A DNA stretch of 17,783 nt from Terriglobia bacterium (lineage in GTDB: Bacteria; Acidobacteriota; Terriglobia; UBA7540), in assembly GCA_030040515.1 (NCBI GenBank), contig JASHTO010000057.1, forward strand, positions 1 to 17,783. Reading direction: 5' to 3'. Below are positions 1 to 8,250 of this stretch, one piece after another. Numbering within the stretch: position 1 is the stretch's first letter; each line of letters starts with the position of its first letter. Made by a program: the position numbers and the translations under genes. The notes under the pieces were generated by a model. The model did not search any database. It was not told the DNA's origin and saw only the letters and a program-made list of their open reading frames with translations.

Positions 1-3000
1 TACGTTGTGGGCACGACTTCGTCATCCGACTTTCCCACCACCAGCGGCGTCTTCCAGACCACGCAGCCGGGTTCAATCAACGCGTTCGTAACCAAGTTCG
101 GTCCGAACGGACTCTCCCTGGCGTGGTCGACGTATGTGGGTGGAAATTACGAGGACTATGGCCAAGCCATTGCCATCGACTCCGCCCTCAACACTTACAT
201 CACGGGCTATACTTCGTCGCCAAACTTTCCCACGCTCAACGCTTATCAATCAACCCAACCGGGTTCTACCAACGCATTCGTGACCGAACTGAACAGTTCG
301 GGCGGCTTGGCTTACTCCACCTATTTGGGCGGAAACTACGAGGATTACGGTGAAGGCATTGCGGTCGATTCCTCGGGCAACGTCTACATTACCGGCAACA
401 CCTCGTCGTACAACTTTCCGACGGTGAATGCCTTTCAACCTTCAGAGCCGGGGACAACCAACGCCTTCGTTTCAAAATTGAATCCTGCCAGCAACACCTT
501 GGTGTATTCAACCTATCTGGGGAGTCCCGAATTTGATTACGGCAACGGCATTGCGGTGAATTCCACGGGCAACGCCTTTGTCGTCGGCGCCACGGATTCG
601 TATTCCTTTCCCATTGCGGGTAATGCCTTTCAAAACTCCTACGGTGGAGGCGTTGCGGATGCTTTTGTTACGGAATTAAACACCGCGGGAAATGCCTTAG
701 TCTATTCCACCTATCTGGGCGGCAGCGCCCAGGACGAAGGGACGGCCATCGCACTGGACCCCTACGGTGATGCCTTCATTACCGGTTGGACTTACTCGAC
801 GCAGTACTTTCCCATCGTCAATGCGTTCCAACCGAACCATGGCAATGACAACGGTGAGTCCGACGCTTTTGTGGCCATGCTGAACGGCGTTGGGAGCGCT
901 TTGACTTACTCCAGCTACCTGGGCGGTAACAACTACGACTGGGGCTATGGCATCGCCGTGGATTCAAATGGCAACGCTGACATTGCCGGACAAACTTCCT
1001 CCAGCGACTTTCCCGTTTCGGGCAACGCCTATCAGGGGACGGACCCTTCGGAGACGCAGGAGGCCTTTCTGGTGCAGGTTCAAGCCGTGGCGTTATCGCC
1101 CAGCATCAACCTTTCCCCCAGCCCTCTGAACTTCGGAAATCAACCGCAAGGAACCGTCAGCCCCACCCAAAGTGTAACGGTTTCTAACACCGGCACAGGG
1201 CCGCTGAATTTGACGAGCATCGTTCTGAGCGGAGAATACGCACTGGCGATGACCCCCACGTCCTGCCCGTACACGGGAGGAACGGTGGTGTCCGGAGGCA
1301 CCTGCACCATCGACATCACATTCGATCCCACATCCACGGGCCCGCTGAATGGGACAGTAACGGTCACGGATAACGTCGGCGGAAGTCCTCAGACGGTTGC
1401 CCTCACTGGAACGGGCACACCCGACGTTCCCATCGTGGGAATCTCCACCAACAACCTGTCATTCGGCAATCAATTCATTAACACCACCAGCGGGCCGCAG
1501 ACCATCACCATCAGCAACAACGGCACGGCATCGCTCAGTCTTTCGACCGTGGCAATCACCCCCGGCTTCAGTTTCACGAATAGTTGTGGCGGCAGCACAA
1601 TTGCAATCGGCGGCACCTGTATCATCACCGTGACCTTCACCCCTACGACCGTGGGTGCGGTCAGTGGTTCGATCACCTTTACGGATAACACCAACGGAAA
1701 TTCCGGAAGCACGCAGACCGTCACGTTGACGGGCACGGGCACGGCTCCGGTTGCCGGCGTGTCTCCCACAAGCTTGGAGTTTGGGAATCAAATCGTGGGG
1801 ACGGCAAGCGCTTCGCAGCAGATCACCCTCAGCAATACCGGCAGTGACGTGCTGACGATTGCCAGCATCGCGGCCAGCGGCGATTACAGCCAAACAAACA
1901 ATTGCGGAACAAGCATCGGCAATCCCGGATCCTGCACGATCACAGTGACATTTACTCCCACGGTGAGCGGCGCACGGAATGGCTCGATCACCGTTACCGA
2001 TAACACCAACGGAGTGACGGGCAGCACGCAAACGGTGACTTTGACGGGCACAGGCACTGCACCGCTGGCCGCCCTCTCCCCAGCTTCCTTGCCCTTCGGA
2101 AACCAAACGGAGGGAACCACCAGCGCCACCCAGACCGTCACCCTGAGCAACGCCGGCAGTGCTAATTTGTCCATCACCAGCATCGCGGTGAGTGCCAACT
2201 TCGGCGTGACGAACAATTGCGGCAGCGCCCTCGCTGCGCCCGGTTCGTGCACGATTTACCTGACGTTCACTCCCTCCACCACCGGCGCGCTCAGCGGGAC
2301 GCTGACCGTCACCGACAACAGCAATGGTGTCGCGGGCAGCACCCAGACCGTCAGTTTAAGCGGCACGGGAGTGGGAGTGCCGATCGCGAGCCTGAACCCC
2401 TCAACATCGCTGAGCCTCGGCGCGACGCCCATCACCTCCACAAGCGCGTCCCAGCCGGTCACGCTCAGCAATACCGGCACCGCCGCCCTCACGATTACGA
2501 GCATCGCGGTCAGTACCGGTTACGCTCAAAACGACACCTGCGGCGGCAGCGTTAACGCCGGGAGTTCCTGCACGATCAATATCACCTTCACGCCATCCGC
2601 CCCGGGCCCCTTGAGCGGAACCCTGACCGTTACCGATAACAGCAACGGCGTGGCGGGCAGCGTGCAGAACCTGAATCTGAGCGGGACGGGAGCGGACTTC
2701 TCGGTGGCTTCGTCGAACGGTTCCCAGACCGTAGCTCCGGGTGCGCAGGCGGTTTATACCATCAATGTGGGTTCGGTGGATGGCACATTCTCAAATGCTG
2801 TGGCGCTGACTTGCGCGAACTCTCCGGCGACAACCACCTGCGCGTTTGCCTCGGGTTCTGTCACTCCCGGGGCCAATGGCGCCGGCACGCAGATGACGGT
2901 TACTACCACGGCGGGCTCAACGGCGCGAGTATCGCCGCCCGTCGGCGCGCCTCCACCGGTTATTCCCGCTGGATTGCTGATCCTTTCGGCTTCGACATTG

Positions 3001-3225
3001 CTGGCGGCTGTTTGGTACGCAAAGCGCAGATCGCTCCGCCGGCTTGCGGCCGGCTGCCTGCTCTTCGCCGCGCTGCTGGCCCTGAGCTTCATGGCGGCGT
3101 GTGGAGAGGGTGGATTCCCCACACCCACGGTGGGCGGCACCCCGGCGGGAGTTTACACCATTACGGTTACGGGAACGTCCGGGAGCATTCAGCATTCAAC
3201 CACGGTTACGCTGACGGTCAACTGA
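1..3225 (+). CDS. SBBP beta-propeller / choice-of-anchor-D repeat surface protein (5' part outside window)
   Basis: The reading frame is open at base 1 and already inside an SBBP repeat, so the gene starts upstream. Bases 1-1080 carry about five SBBP-type repeats, each with a YSTYLGG-like turn (near 125, 312, 505, 703 and 907) and an 'AVDS.GN.YITG.T' strand. Five ASH/choice-of-anchor-D Ig-like domains of about 105 residues follow (from about 1111, 1441, 1759, 2074 and 2392), each with an 'L.FGNQ'-like opening and two Cys about 10-14 residues apart that could form a disulfide. A last Ig-like domain starts near 2695. It is interrupted by two hydrophobic helices (about 2971-3020 and 3043-3100), the second ending in a lipobox-like AAC, and then resumes with YTITVTGTSG to the stop. 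Such proteins are exported and often adhesive or structural; the ligand is unknown. The gene is probably co-transcribed with the barrel gene 16 bp downstream. Confidence 0.88.
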   Translation, partial: YVVGTTSSSDFPTTSGVFQTTQPGSINAFVTKFGPNGLSLAWSTYVGGNYEDYGQAIAIDSALNTYITGYTSSPNFPTLNAYQSTQPGSTNAFVTELNSSGGLAYSTYLGGNYEDYGEGIAVDSSGNVYITGNTSSYNFPTVNAFQPSEPGTTNAFVSKLNPASNTLVYSTYLGSPEFDYGNGIAVNSTGNAFVVGATDSYSFPIAGNAFQNSYGGGVADAFVTELNTAGNALVYSTYLGGSAQDEGTAIALDPYGDAFITGWTYSTQYFPIVNAFQPNHGNDNGESDAFVAMLNGVGSALTYSSYLGGNNYDWGYGIAVDSNGNADIAGQTSSSDFPVSGNAYQGTDPSETQEAFLVQVQAVALSPSINLSPSPLNFGNQPQGTVSPTQSVTVSNTGTGPLNLTSIVLSGEYALAMTPTSCPYTGGTVVSGGTCTIDITFDPTSTGPLNGTVTVTDNVGGSPQTVALTGTGTPDVPIVGISTNNLSFGNQFINTTSGPQTITISNNGTASLSLSTVAITPGFSFTNSCGGSTIAIGGTCIITVTFTPTTVGAVSGSITFTDNTNGNSGSTQTVTLTGTGTAPVAGVSPTSLEFGNQIVGTASASQQITLSNTGSDVLTIASIAASGDYSQTNNCGTSIGNPGSCTITVTFTPTVSGARNGSITVTDNTNGVTGSTQTVTLTGTGTAPLAALSPASLPFGNQTEGTTSATQTVTLSNAGSANLSITSIAVSANFGVTNNCGSALAAPGSCTIYLTFTPSTTGALSGTLTVTDNSNGVAGSTQTVSLSGTGVGVPIASLNPSTSLSLGATPITSTSASQPVTLSNTGTAALTITSIAVSTGYAQNDTCGGSVNAGSSCTINITFTPSAPGPLSGTLTVTDNSNGVAGSVQNLNLSGTGADFSVASSNGSQTVAPGAQAVYTINVGSVDGTFSNAVALTCANSPATTTCAFASGSVTPGANGAGTQMTVTTTAGSTARVSPPVGAPPPVIPAGLLILSASTLLAAVWYAKRRSLRRLAAGCLLFAALLALSFMAACGEGGFPTPTVGGTPAGVYTITVTGTSGSIQHSTTVTLTVN

Positions 3226-3241
3226 TCCGGAGGAGAGAAAA

Positions 3242-3829
3242 ATGGGCACTGGCCTTTATCGAAAGCTGGGTGTGGCATTCGTCCTGCTGCTTTTGTGTGC
3301 CGCCGGTGCGCACGCGCAGATTGCCACTCCGATCGATGCTTTCGTGGGTTACAGCTATTTTCACGCCAACGCACCCCCGGGCGAGTGCGGTTGCTTCAGC
3401 ATGAATGGTGCCACAGGTGAGTTCTCTACGCTGCTCGTCCACGGCATCAGCGGTCTTGTCGATTTCGGAGGGTATTACCAGGGCAACGTGGATAAGACGG
3501 GGCGCACGCTGCGTGTGGAAACCTTCCTCTTCGGCCCGCGCTATTCCACCCACCACTGGAGGAAGGTCACGCTGTTTGGCGAATCCATGTTCGGCGGCTC
3601 GACAGGTAGCGGGACGCTTTATGGTCCCAACGCCACCACCTCAGGCACCGCCAGTGGTTTTTCCATGGCTGCCGGCGGAGGGGTAGATTTGAATGTGTCT
3701 CATCGAATCTCCGTGAGAGTTTTACAGGCGGATTACGTGATGACGCGCATGCCTAATTTCTTCGACAACAATCAAAATAACTTGCGGGTCAACTTCGGCG
3801 TGGTATTTCATTTCGGCCAGGGCCGCTGA
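3242..3829 (+). CDS. Outer-membrane beta-barrel protein, about 195 aa
   Basis: The ATG is preceded by a strong ribosome-binding site (GGAGGAG, about 3229-3235). Residues 1-25 form a classical signal peptide ending A-H-A before Q, followed by a barrel-like 'FVGYSYF' first strand. The rest alternates short amphipathic strands and Gly/Ser/Thr-rich turns and ends in 'VNFGVVFHFGQGR', an aromatic final strand like those recognised for outer-membrane assembly. Length and pattern fit the small 8-strand porin/OmpA-like barrel group; no OmpA peptidoglycan-binding domain is present. Residues 43-52 contain a CGC cluster, unusual for a barrel and possibly in an exposed loop. It lies 16 bp after the large repeat protein, so the two may be one transcript and may act together at the cell surface. 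The specific function is unknown. Confidence 0.8.
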   Translation: MGTGLYRKLGVAFVLLLLCAAGAHAQIATPIDAFVGYSYFHANAPPGECGCFSMNGATGEFSTLLVHGISGLVDFGGYYQGNVDKTGRTLRVETFLFGPRYSTHHWRKVTLFGESMFGGSTGSGTLYGPNATTSGTASGFSMAAGGGVDLNVSHRISVRVLQADYVMTRMPNFFDNNQNNLRVNFGVVFHFGQGR

Positions 3830-3838
3830 GAGTTTCCA

Positions 3839-3910
3839 CCCGCTGTGGCATGGCCTTCCAGCCCATGCGCACGGGCAGGATGCCCGTGCCACAGCGGGCG
3901 GGACGCCCGC
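3839..3910. repeat. Intergenic inverted-repeat (REP-like) element with three nested hairpins
   Basis: A perfect 12-bp inverted repeat (3839-3850 with 3887-3898) encloses a perfect 8-bp hairpin with a GGA loop (3870-3877 with 3881-3888). A further perfect 7-bp hairpin with the same GGA loop follows (3894-3900 with 3904-3910). This is the layout of dispersed REP-type elements. It lies 9 bp after the barrel gene and could also act as a transcription end, although only a short T-stretch follows. The rest of the spacer, 3911-4134, shows no gene or convincing promoter; it ends in the ribosome-binding site GGAGGGG used by the next gene. Confidence 0.75.
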
Positions 3911-4134
3911 ACTGCGATTTTAATCACCACACGACCGCAGAGCCTTAAGACTTGACGCGGCCAAGCGATTCAGCAAAGAATGATGACGCGCCTCGGTGGG
4001 GCAGGGCTGAAAAATGAGTCAACCCATCCGGATGTCCGCCTATTTCCGCATCGGCTTCACCTGAGCGTGAACCTTCCGAATCGCGTGCCGATTGCCTGCA
4101 TTTCCATTCATCCATAATTAACCTGGAGGGGACC

Positions 4135-5166
4135 GTGAAAACCCGGCCGTTGTTGATGCTTTTCTCTCTTCTTGCGCTCATGGCGCTGACTGTTGCCGCG
4201 CTGATGCCTGGAGAATTCTCTGCGCCCTCGCGGACGTTTATCTTTACCTACCAGGTGACCCTCAAGGACATTCCTGCCGGCGCAAAGCGCGTGCGGGTAT
4301 GGATTCCCATCGCCACGACGGATGCAAATCAAACCGTGGCCTTGAAGGCCAGCGGACCGGTTCCGCTGCACTCCACGCGCGAGACTGCTTTCGGCAATCA
4401 CATTCTCTACGGGGAGATCCTTCATCCCTCCGCGAGCCCTGCGGTATTCATTCTGGAATACCAGGTGACGCGCCAGGAATACGTTAAGGGGGATTACGAC
4501 CATCTCCTGAAGGCGAGTCATGGGCCCGAATCCGCGCACGCAAGTCTCGCGGCTTATCTTGCCCCGGACCGCCTGGTGCCCATCGATGGCCGCATCAAGA
4601 CGCTGGCGGATGAAAACACCCGCGGCAAGCAGGGGACGGTGGAGAAGGCCCGCGCGCTTTACGATTTCGTGTTCAACACCGTTCGCTATGATAAGTCGGG
4701 CACCGGCTGGGGACGCGGCGATTCGCTTTGGGTATGCGACGCGAAGCATGGCAACTGCACGGACTTCCACTCGCTGTTCATCTCGCTCGCGAGGGCGGAG
4801 GGAATTCCCGCGCGCTTTGAAATCGGTTTCCCGGTCCCTACAGGCGCGGAAGGCGCAATCCCCGGCTACCACTGTTGGGCGGAGTTTTACGCGAATGGCG
4901 TGGGCTGGGTACCGGTGGACATCTCCGAGGCGTGGAAGGATCCCAAGAAGCGCGAATATTTCTTCGGTGCTCTCGACGCGAACCGCGTTCAATTTACCGT
5001 GGGGCGCGACCTGACGCTCCAGCCCAAGCAGGATGGCCCACCCCTCAACTACTTCATCTATCCCTACGTGGAAGTAGACGGCAAGGAATTCGAAGGCGTA
5101 GAGAGAAAGTTCACGTATCGCGATGTCCCCGGATCCAGCGGAGGTCACGCAGGTGTGGCGCGCTGA
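4135..5166 (+). CDS. Exported transglutaminase-like (papain-fold) domain protein
   Basis: The GTG start is chosen because GGAGGGG lies 5 bases upstream and a signal peptide follows at once (Lys/Arg then a hydrophobic run, residues 1-23). Residues about 30-120 are a beta-rich N-terminal domain ('TYQVTLKDIPAGAKRVRVWIP') often found before bacterial transglutaminase cores. The core spans about residues 165-270 and has the catalytic triad in the expected order: Cys208 in GNCTDFHSLF, His246 in GYHCWAEF, and Asp262 in WVPVDISEA. The Arg-Tyr before the core (VRYD) also fits. Family members act as cysteine proteases, transpeptidases or deamidases in the periplasm; the substrate cannot be told. The 343-aa length is normal. 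It converges on the oxidoreductase gene with only 18 bp between stop codons and no visible terminator hairpin. Confidence 0.88.
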   Translation: MKTRPLLMLFSLLALMALTVAALMPGEFSAPSRTFIFTYQVTLKDIPAGAKRVRVWIPIATTDANQTVALKASGPVPLHSTRETAFGNHILYGEILHPSASPAVFILEYQVTRQEYVKGDYDHLLKASHGPESAHASLAAYLAPDRLVPIDGRIKTLADENTRGKQGTVEKARALYDFVFNTVRYDKSGTGWGRGDSLWVCDAKHGNCTDFHSLFISLARAEGIPARFEIGFPVPTGAEGAIPGYHCWAEFYANGVGWVPVDISEAWKDPKKREYFFGALDANRVQFTVGRDLTLQPKQDGPPLNYFIYPYVEVDGKEFEGVERKFTYRDVPGSSGGHAGVAR

Positions 5167-5184
5167 GGGGGCGGGCATCTCGAT

Positions 5185-6984
5185 TCATAGTCTCACAAAC
5201 CCGTCCGTGCTCCACTCCTCGGAGCCCACGCCGTTGTGGATGAAAAACAGTCCCTCGGGGTCGTACTTCTTCTTGATCGCGGCAAGGCGCGCGTGATTCG
5301 TTCCCCAGTAGGATTGCTGCCAGCCTTTTTCGAAGTAATTGCTCTCGCTCACATAAGCTCCGGGGATGGGCGCAACGGCACGAAGCTCGTTCATTGCGGC
5401 GTGGACGCGCGCCGCCGCCTTTCGGCCCTCCGCCACATCGGGCTCATGGCCGGGGATTCCCGGGTAAGCGGGCCCCTGGGCGTCACCGATGATGGCCAGG
5501 GCAAACGCCTCGAGCACGGCGGGATTAGTGGCCGTGTCGCGCGATCTCTCCAGCGCATCGCGCGTCCCTCCGGCAAGGCCTTTGTTGAAATGCAGCTCGA
5601 TGCTCGTGTGGCGCGAGCCTTGAAACAATGCTTCGGCCAGCTTCTCCTGCGAGTCAATTTCCAGCAGCGATGCCGGAAGCCACTGCGACTCGTATGCCCA
5701 AATGAACCAGCTCACCTGACCGGCATCGCCCGTCCACCAGACGTTGCTGGGCAAGGCGCCGGGCCGCGAATCGGATTTAAAAACCTGGTGGTGATGCTCC
5801 TTCCGCCAATCCACGTCCCACCAGCCGCGCGTCGGCATGCTGCCGATGATCTGGTCCCCACCCAGCGCGTATTTCTGCGGCGAGTGCGCTACGAAATCCC
5901 TAAACGGCTGCCAGACTTTGCGTGCCTCATCCGTGTCAAGCCGGTTGGAGACCATGCGGATTTCGAGCGTATTCTCAGGCTGAAAGTGCGCCGACTCGCC
6001 CCAGTGGTCGTTAAAGAGGTGATCCCGGTAGAAACTGACGAACGCGCGGACCAGATCGCGATAAGCGCCGTCAGAAGCAGCTTTAACGTCGAAGATGGCC
6101 CCGCCCGACCACTCCGCCAGGTCGTGGGTGCGCAGCGTCACCCGGCTCACCACGCCGAAAGTGCCGCCTCCGCCGCCCTTGAGCGCCCAGAACAAATCAG
6201 AATTCAGGCAGGCGTTGGCAATGCGAATCTCGCCGTCGGCAGTCACCACTTCCGCTTCCAGCAATCCGGCCGCTGCTGTTCCATAGTGCTTCGAAAAGCT
6301 TCCGAACCCGCCGCTTTGAATCAGGCCCGCTACTCCCACGGTTGTGCAGCCGCCGCCCTGAACGTAGCGGCCGCCGCGCGTGGTGACGGCATCGTAAGCC
6401 TGCATCCAGATCGCCCCGGCGCCGGCGGATGCGGCGGGCTGTGGCGCTACCTTGCCCTCGCATCCTTGCGGCACAAACGCCGGGAGCAGCGTGACGTCAT
6501 GCATGCGCCGCGTCCAGATGAGAAGAGAGTCCGGCGCATTCGAGGTGCCCTGATAGCTGTGCCCGCCGCCTTTGACCACCAGGCGTAAATCGTGCTCGCG
6601 CGCGAATTTCACCCCCGCGGCAATGTCCTGCGCGTTCGTGGCGGCCACGGCATAGACGCTCGGCTGGCTGGCCCACGCATCCACCCAGCCCAGGGATTGT
6701 GTCAGGCCCGGATGGTCGCCAATGTAGTAGGGGTTTCGGATGTTCGCGAGGTAATCTTTGGCGGCGTCGCTTCCCGGGTCGGCCTTTAAGGCTGTGAGCG
6801 GAGAGTTTACTCGAATCAGATTTCCACCGACTGCGTCGTGAAGGCGTTTCCACTCGTCCTGTGAGGGCCAATCCGCGTCGAAAGGCCGACGTCGGCGGAA
6901 TCCACCTTTTGCCCAAATGCCGCGCACCGGTACGTACAAGATCGTTGCTGATCCGGAGGTCTTGAGGAATTGCCTTCTGTTCAT
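5185..6984 (-). CDS. FAD-linked oxidoreductase, berberine-bridge-enzyme-like, Tat-type signal
   Basis: The 599-residue protein starts MNRRQFLKTSG, a twin-arginine signal, so it is probably exported folded with its cofactor. A PCMH-type FAD-binding domain covers about residues 105-285. It has both residues that bind FAD covalently in berberine-bridge enzymes: His142 in VVKGGGHSYQG and Cys213 in GGGCTTVGVAG. The C-terminal BBE motif (YWGTNHARLAAIKKKYDPEG) lies near residues 560-580. Such enzymes oxidise alcohols, sugars or amines and pass electrons to oxygen or another acceptor; the substrate here is not predictable. The middle is long (about 270 residues between the FAD domain and the BBE motif). 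The start lies 18 bp after rplS on the same strand, so read-through from the ribosomal operon is possible, but no clear ribosome-binding site precedes the ATG. Confidence 0.88.
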   Translation of the reverse strand: MNRRQFLKTSGSATILYVPVRGIWAKGGFRRRRPFDADWPSQDEWKRLHDAVGGNLIRVNSPLTALKADPGSDAAKDYLANIRNPYYIGDHPGLTQSLGWVDAWASQPSVYAVAATNAQDIAAGVKFAREHDLRLVVKGGGHSYQGTSNAPDSLLIWTRRMHDVTLLPAFVPQGCEGKVAPQPAASAGAGAIWMQAYDAVTTRGGRYVQGGGCTTVGVAGLIQSGGFGSFSKHYGTAAAGLLEAEVVTADGEIRIANACLNSDLFWALKGGGGGTFGVVSRVTLRTHDLAEWSGGAIFDVKAASDGAYRDLVRAFVSFYRDHLFNDHWGESAHFQPENTLEIRMVSNRLDTDEARKVWQPFRDFVAHSPQKYALGGDQIIGSMPTRGWWDVDWRKEHHHQVFKSDSRPGALPSNVWWTGDAGQVSWFIWAYESQWLPASLLEIDSQEKLAEALFQGSRHTSIELHFNKGLAGGTRDALERSRDTATNPAVLEAFALAIIGDAQGPAYPGIPGHEPDVAEGRKAAARVHAAMNELRAVAPIPGAYVSESNYFEKGWQQSYWGTNHARLAAIKKKYDPEGLFFIHNGVGSEEWSTDGFVRL

Positions 6985-7002
6985 ATTGCTGGAGCAGTTG
7001 GG

Positions 7003-7359
7003 TTACGCTTCCTGTTCGGCCTGGGCGGAGCGCAGGCGGGCGGCTTTGCCGCGGAGCTTGCGCAGGTAATAGAGCTTGGCGCGGCGAACCCGGCCGGAGC
7101 GCACCACTTCAATCTTGTCCACCACCGGCGAGTGCAAGGGGAAGATGCGCTCCACGCCGTGGCCAAAGGAAATCTTGCGGACGGTGAACATGGAGTGATT
7201 GCGGGCGCGGCGCTGGCCAATCACCGTTCCCTCGAACACCTGAATTCGTTCTTTTTCGCCTTCCTTGATCTTGACGTGGACGCGCACGGTGTCGCCGGAG
7301 CGAAACGCCGGGACTCCCTGCTTCATCTGTGATTGTTCAACTTTTTCGAGCGCATTCAT
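7003..7359 (-). CDS. rplS: 50S ribosomal protein bL19
   Basis: The 118-residue protein contains the L19 signature blocks: 'FRSGDTVRVHVKIKEGEKERIQVFEGTVI' (about residues 19-48), 'FTVRKISFGHGVERIFPLHSP' and 'RSGRVRRAKLYYLRKLRGKAARL'. L19 lies at the 30S-50S interface of the ribosome. I chose the ATG at 7359 because the protein then begins MNALEKVEQSQ at the usual L19 length and a purine-rich GGGGAGA site lies just upstream; the open frame runs further upstream but that part is not L19-like. It follows trmD by 121 bp, the classical order. A folded leader may precede it (see 7379-7432). Confidence 0.97.
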   Translation of the reverse strand: MNALEKVEQSQMKQGVPAFRSGDTVRVHVKIKEGEKERIQVFEGTVIGQRRARNHSMFTVRKISFGHGVERIFPLHSPVVDKIEVVRSGRVRRAKLYYLRKLRGKAARLRSAQAEQEA

Positions 7360-7378
7360 GTTTCCATTCTCCCCAATT

Positions 7379-7432
7379 TTTCGAGGGCGCAAATTTGCGC
7401 AGGGATTTTCTCCTGCCGACTCAGCCTCGAAA
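7379..7432 (-). promoter_or_regulatory. Candidate structured mRNA leader of rplS
   Basis: On the minus strand, 20-73 bases upstream of the rplS start codon, a perfect 8-bp stem (7379-7386 with 7425-7432) encloses a perfect 14-bp palindrome, GCGCAAATTTGCGC, at 7387-7400. The ribosome-binding site of rplS lies just outside the stem on the start-codon side. Structured leaders controlling L19 by feedback are known in other phyla, so this may be an analogous autoregulatory site. It could also be a chance or processing structure; there is no comparative evidence here. Confidence 0.4.
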
Positions 7433-7480
7433 TAAGATTTTAAATCCTGGAGCGGTTCTCCCGCCCCTGCGGGACCCGCG

Positions 7481-8248
7481 TCAAGCTTTCCCCTCAAGCG
7501 ACTCAAGCCACTGCCGGTCATCGGCGCTCAGTGAAACCCGCGTAAGCAGCTCCGGCCTGCGCCTCCAGGTTTTCTCCAGCGCACGCCGCCGCCGCCACTG
7601 GCGAATCTGTTCGTGGTCGCCGGAGAGCAGAGCTTCCGGCACTTTCCAGTTGCGAAATTCCGCCGGGCGTGTGTAGTGCGGGCAATCGAGCAACCCCGGT
7701 CTACCGTCCTGCGAACCTACCTCCGGAGCCGCAAATGAATCCTGCTGTCGCGACTCTTCGTTTCCCAGCACTCCCGGGAGCAGGCGGATCGTAGCTTCCA
7801 TCAAAATCGCCGCGGGGAGTTCGCCTCCGCTCAGGACGAAATCGCCAATCGAAATTTCATCCGTGGCGAGATGTTCCACCACCCGCTCGTCTACGCCTTC
7901 ATAGCGCCCGCAGATCAAAACCATGCGCGCGGCATGTGAAAGCTCCTCTGCAGCGGCCTGAGTGAGCAGGTGGCCCTGGGGAGAGAGCAGAATGACCCGA
8001 ACATCCTCATCCTGCTCCTCGCTGCGAAGCGCCTCGACCGCCCGGAAAATGGGTTCTGGCTTGAAGACCATTCCAGGCCCGCCGCCGAACGGCCGATCAT
8101 CAACCGTGCGATGGCGATCATCGGTGTAATCCCGCAAATCGTGCAGCCGGATCGCTGCCCGGCCCGACGCCACGGCCCTTTTCAGCAGCCCGTGCTCCAG
8201 GATGCTGCGGAAGAAGTCCGGAAAGATGGTGACGACGTCGAAGGTCAT
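7481..8248 (-). CDS. trmD: tRNA (guanine-37-N1)-methyltransferase TrmD
   Basis: This 255-residue SPOUT-class enzyme uses S-adenosylmethionine to methylate G37 next to the anticodon, preventing frameshifts; it is normally essential. It shows the standard start (MTFDVVTIFPDFF), the 'DRPFGGGPGM' block (residues 51-60), the trefoil-knot cofactor motifs 'GRYEGVDER' (114-122) and 'DEISIGDFVLSGGELP' (130-145), the catalytic-type Asp170 in QDSF, and 'CPHYTRPAEFRNWKVPEALLSG' in the tRNA-binding half. The interdomain linker after DSF carries about 11 extra residues compared with E. coli TrmD. The start is fixed by family alignment, yet the 30 bases before it are pyrimidine-rich with no ribosome-binding site, because a repeat element begins 2 bp upstream. 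Confidence 0.97.
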   Translation of the reverse strand: MTFDVVTIFPDFFRSILEHGLLKRAVASGRAAIRLHDLRDYTDDRHRTVDDRPFGGGPGMVFKPEPIFRAVEALRSEEQDEDVRVILLSPQGHLLTQAAAEELSHAARMVLICGRYEGVDERVVEHLATDEISIGDFVLSGGELPAAILMEATIRLLPGVLGNEESRQQDSFAAPEVGSQDGRPGLLDCPHYTRPAEFRNWKVPEALLSGDHEQIRQWRRRRALEKTWRRRPELLTRVSLSADDRQWLESLEGKA

Positions 8249-8250
8249 CA

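Noticed and set aside
4090..4125. A possible promoter (TTGCCT ... TAATTA) before the transglutaminase-like gene
   Set aside because: The -10 match is poor and lies too close to the ribosome-binding site to leave room for a transcript start.
4108..5178. A long minus-strand open frame of 356 codons opposite the transglutaminase-like gene
   Set aside because: It is a mirror of a well-supported gene; its translation is rich in Arg/His/Ala with no domain, and the plus-strand protein has a signal peptide and a complete catalytic triad.
5236..6588. A 450-codon plus-strand open frame opposite the FAD oxidoreductase
   Set aside because: The opposite strand encodes a complete flavoenzyme with all motifs; the plus-strand product has no recognisable motif and no ribosome-binding site.
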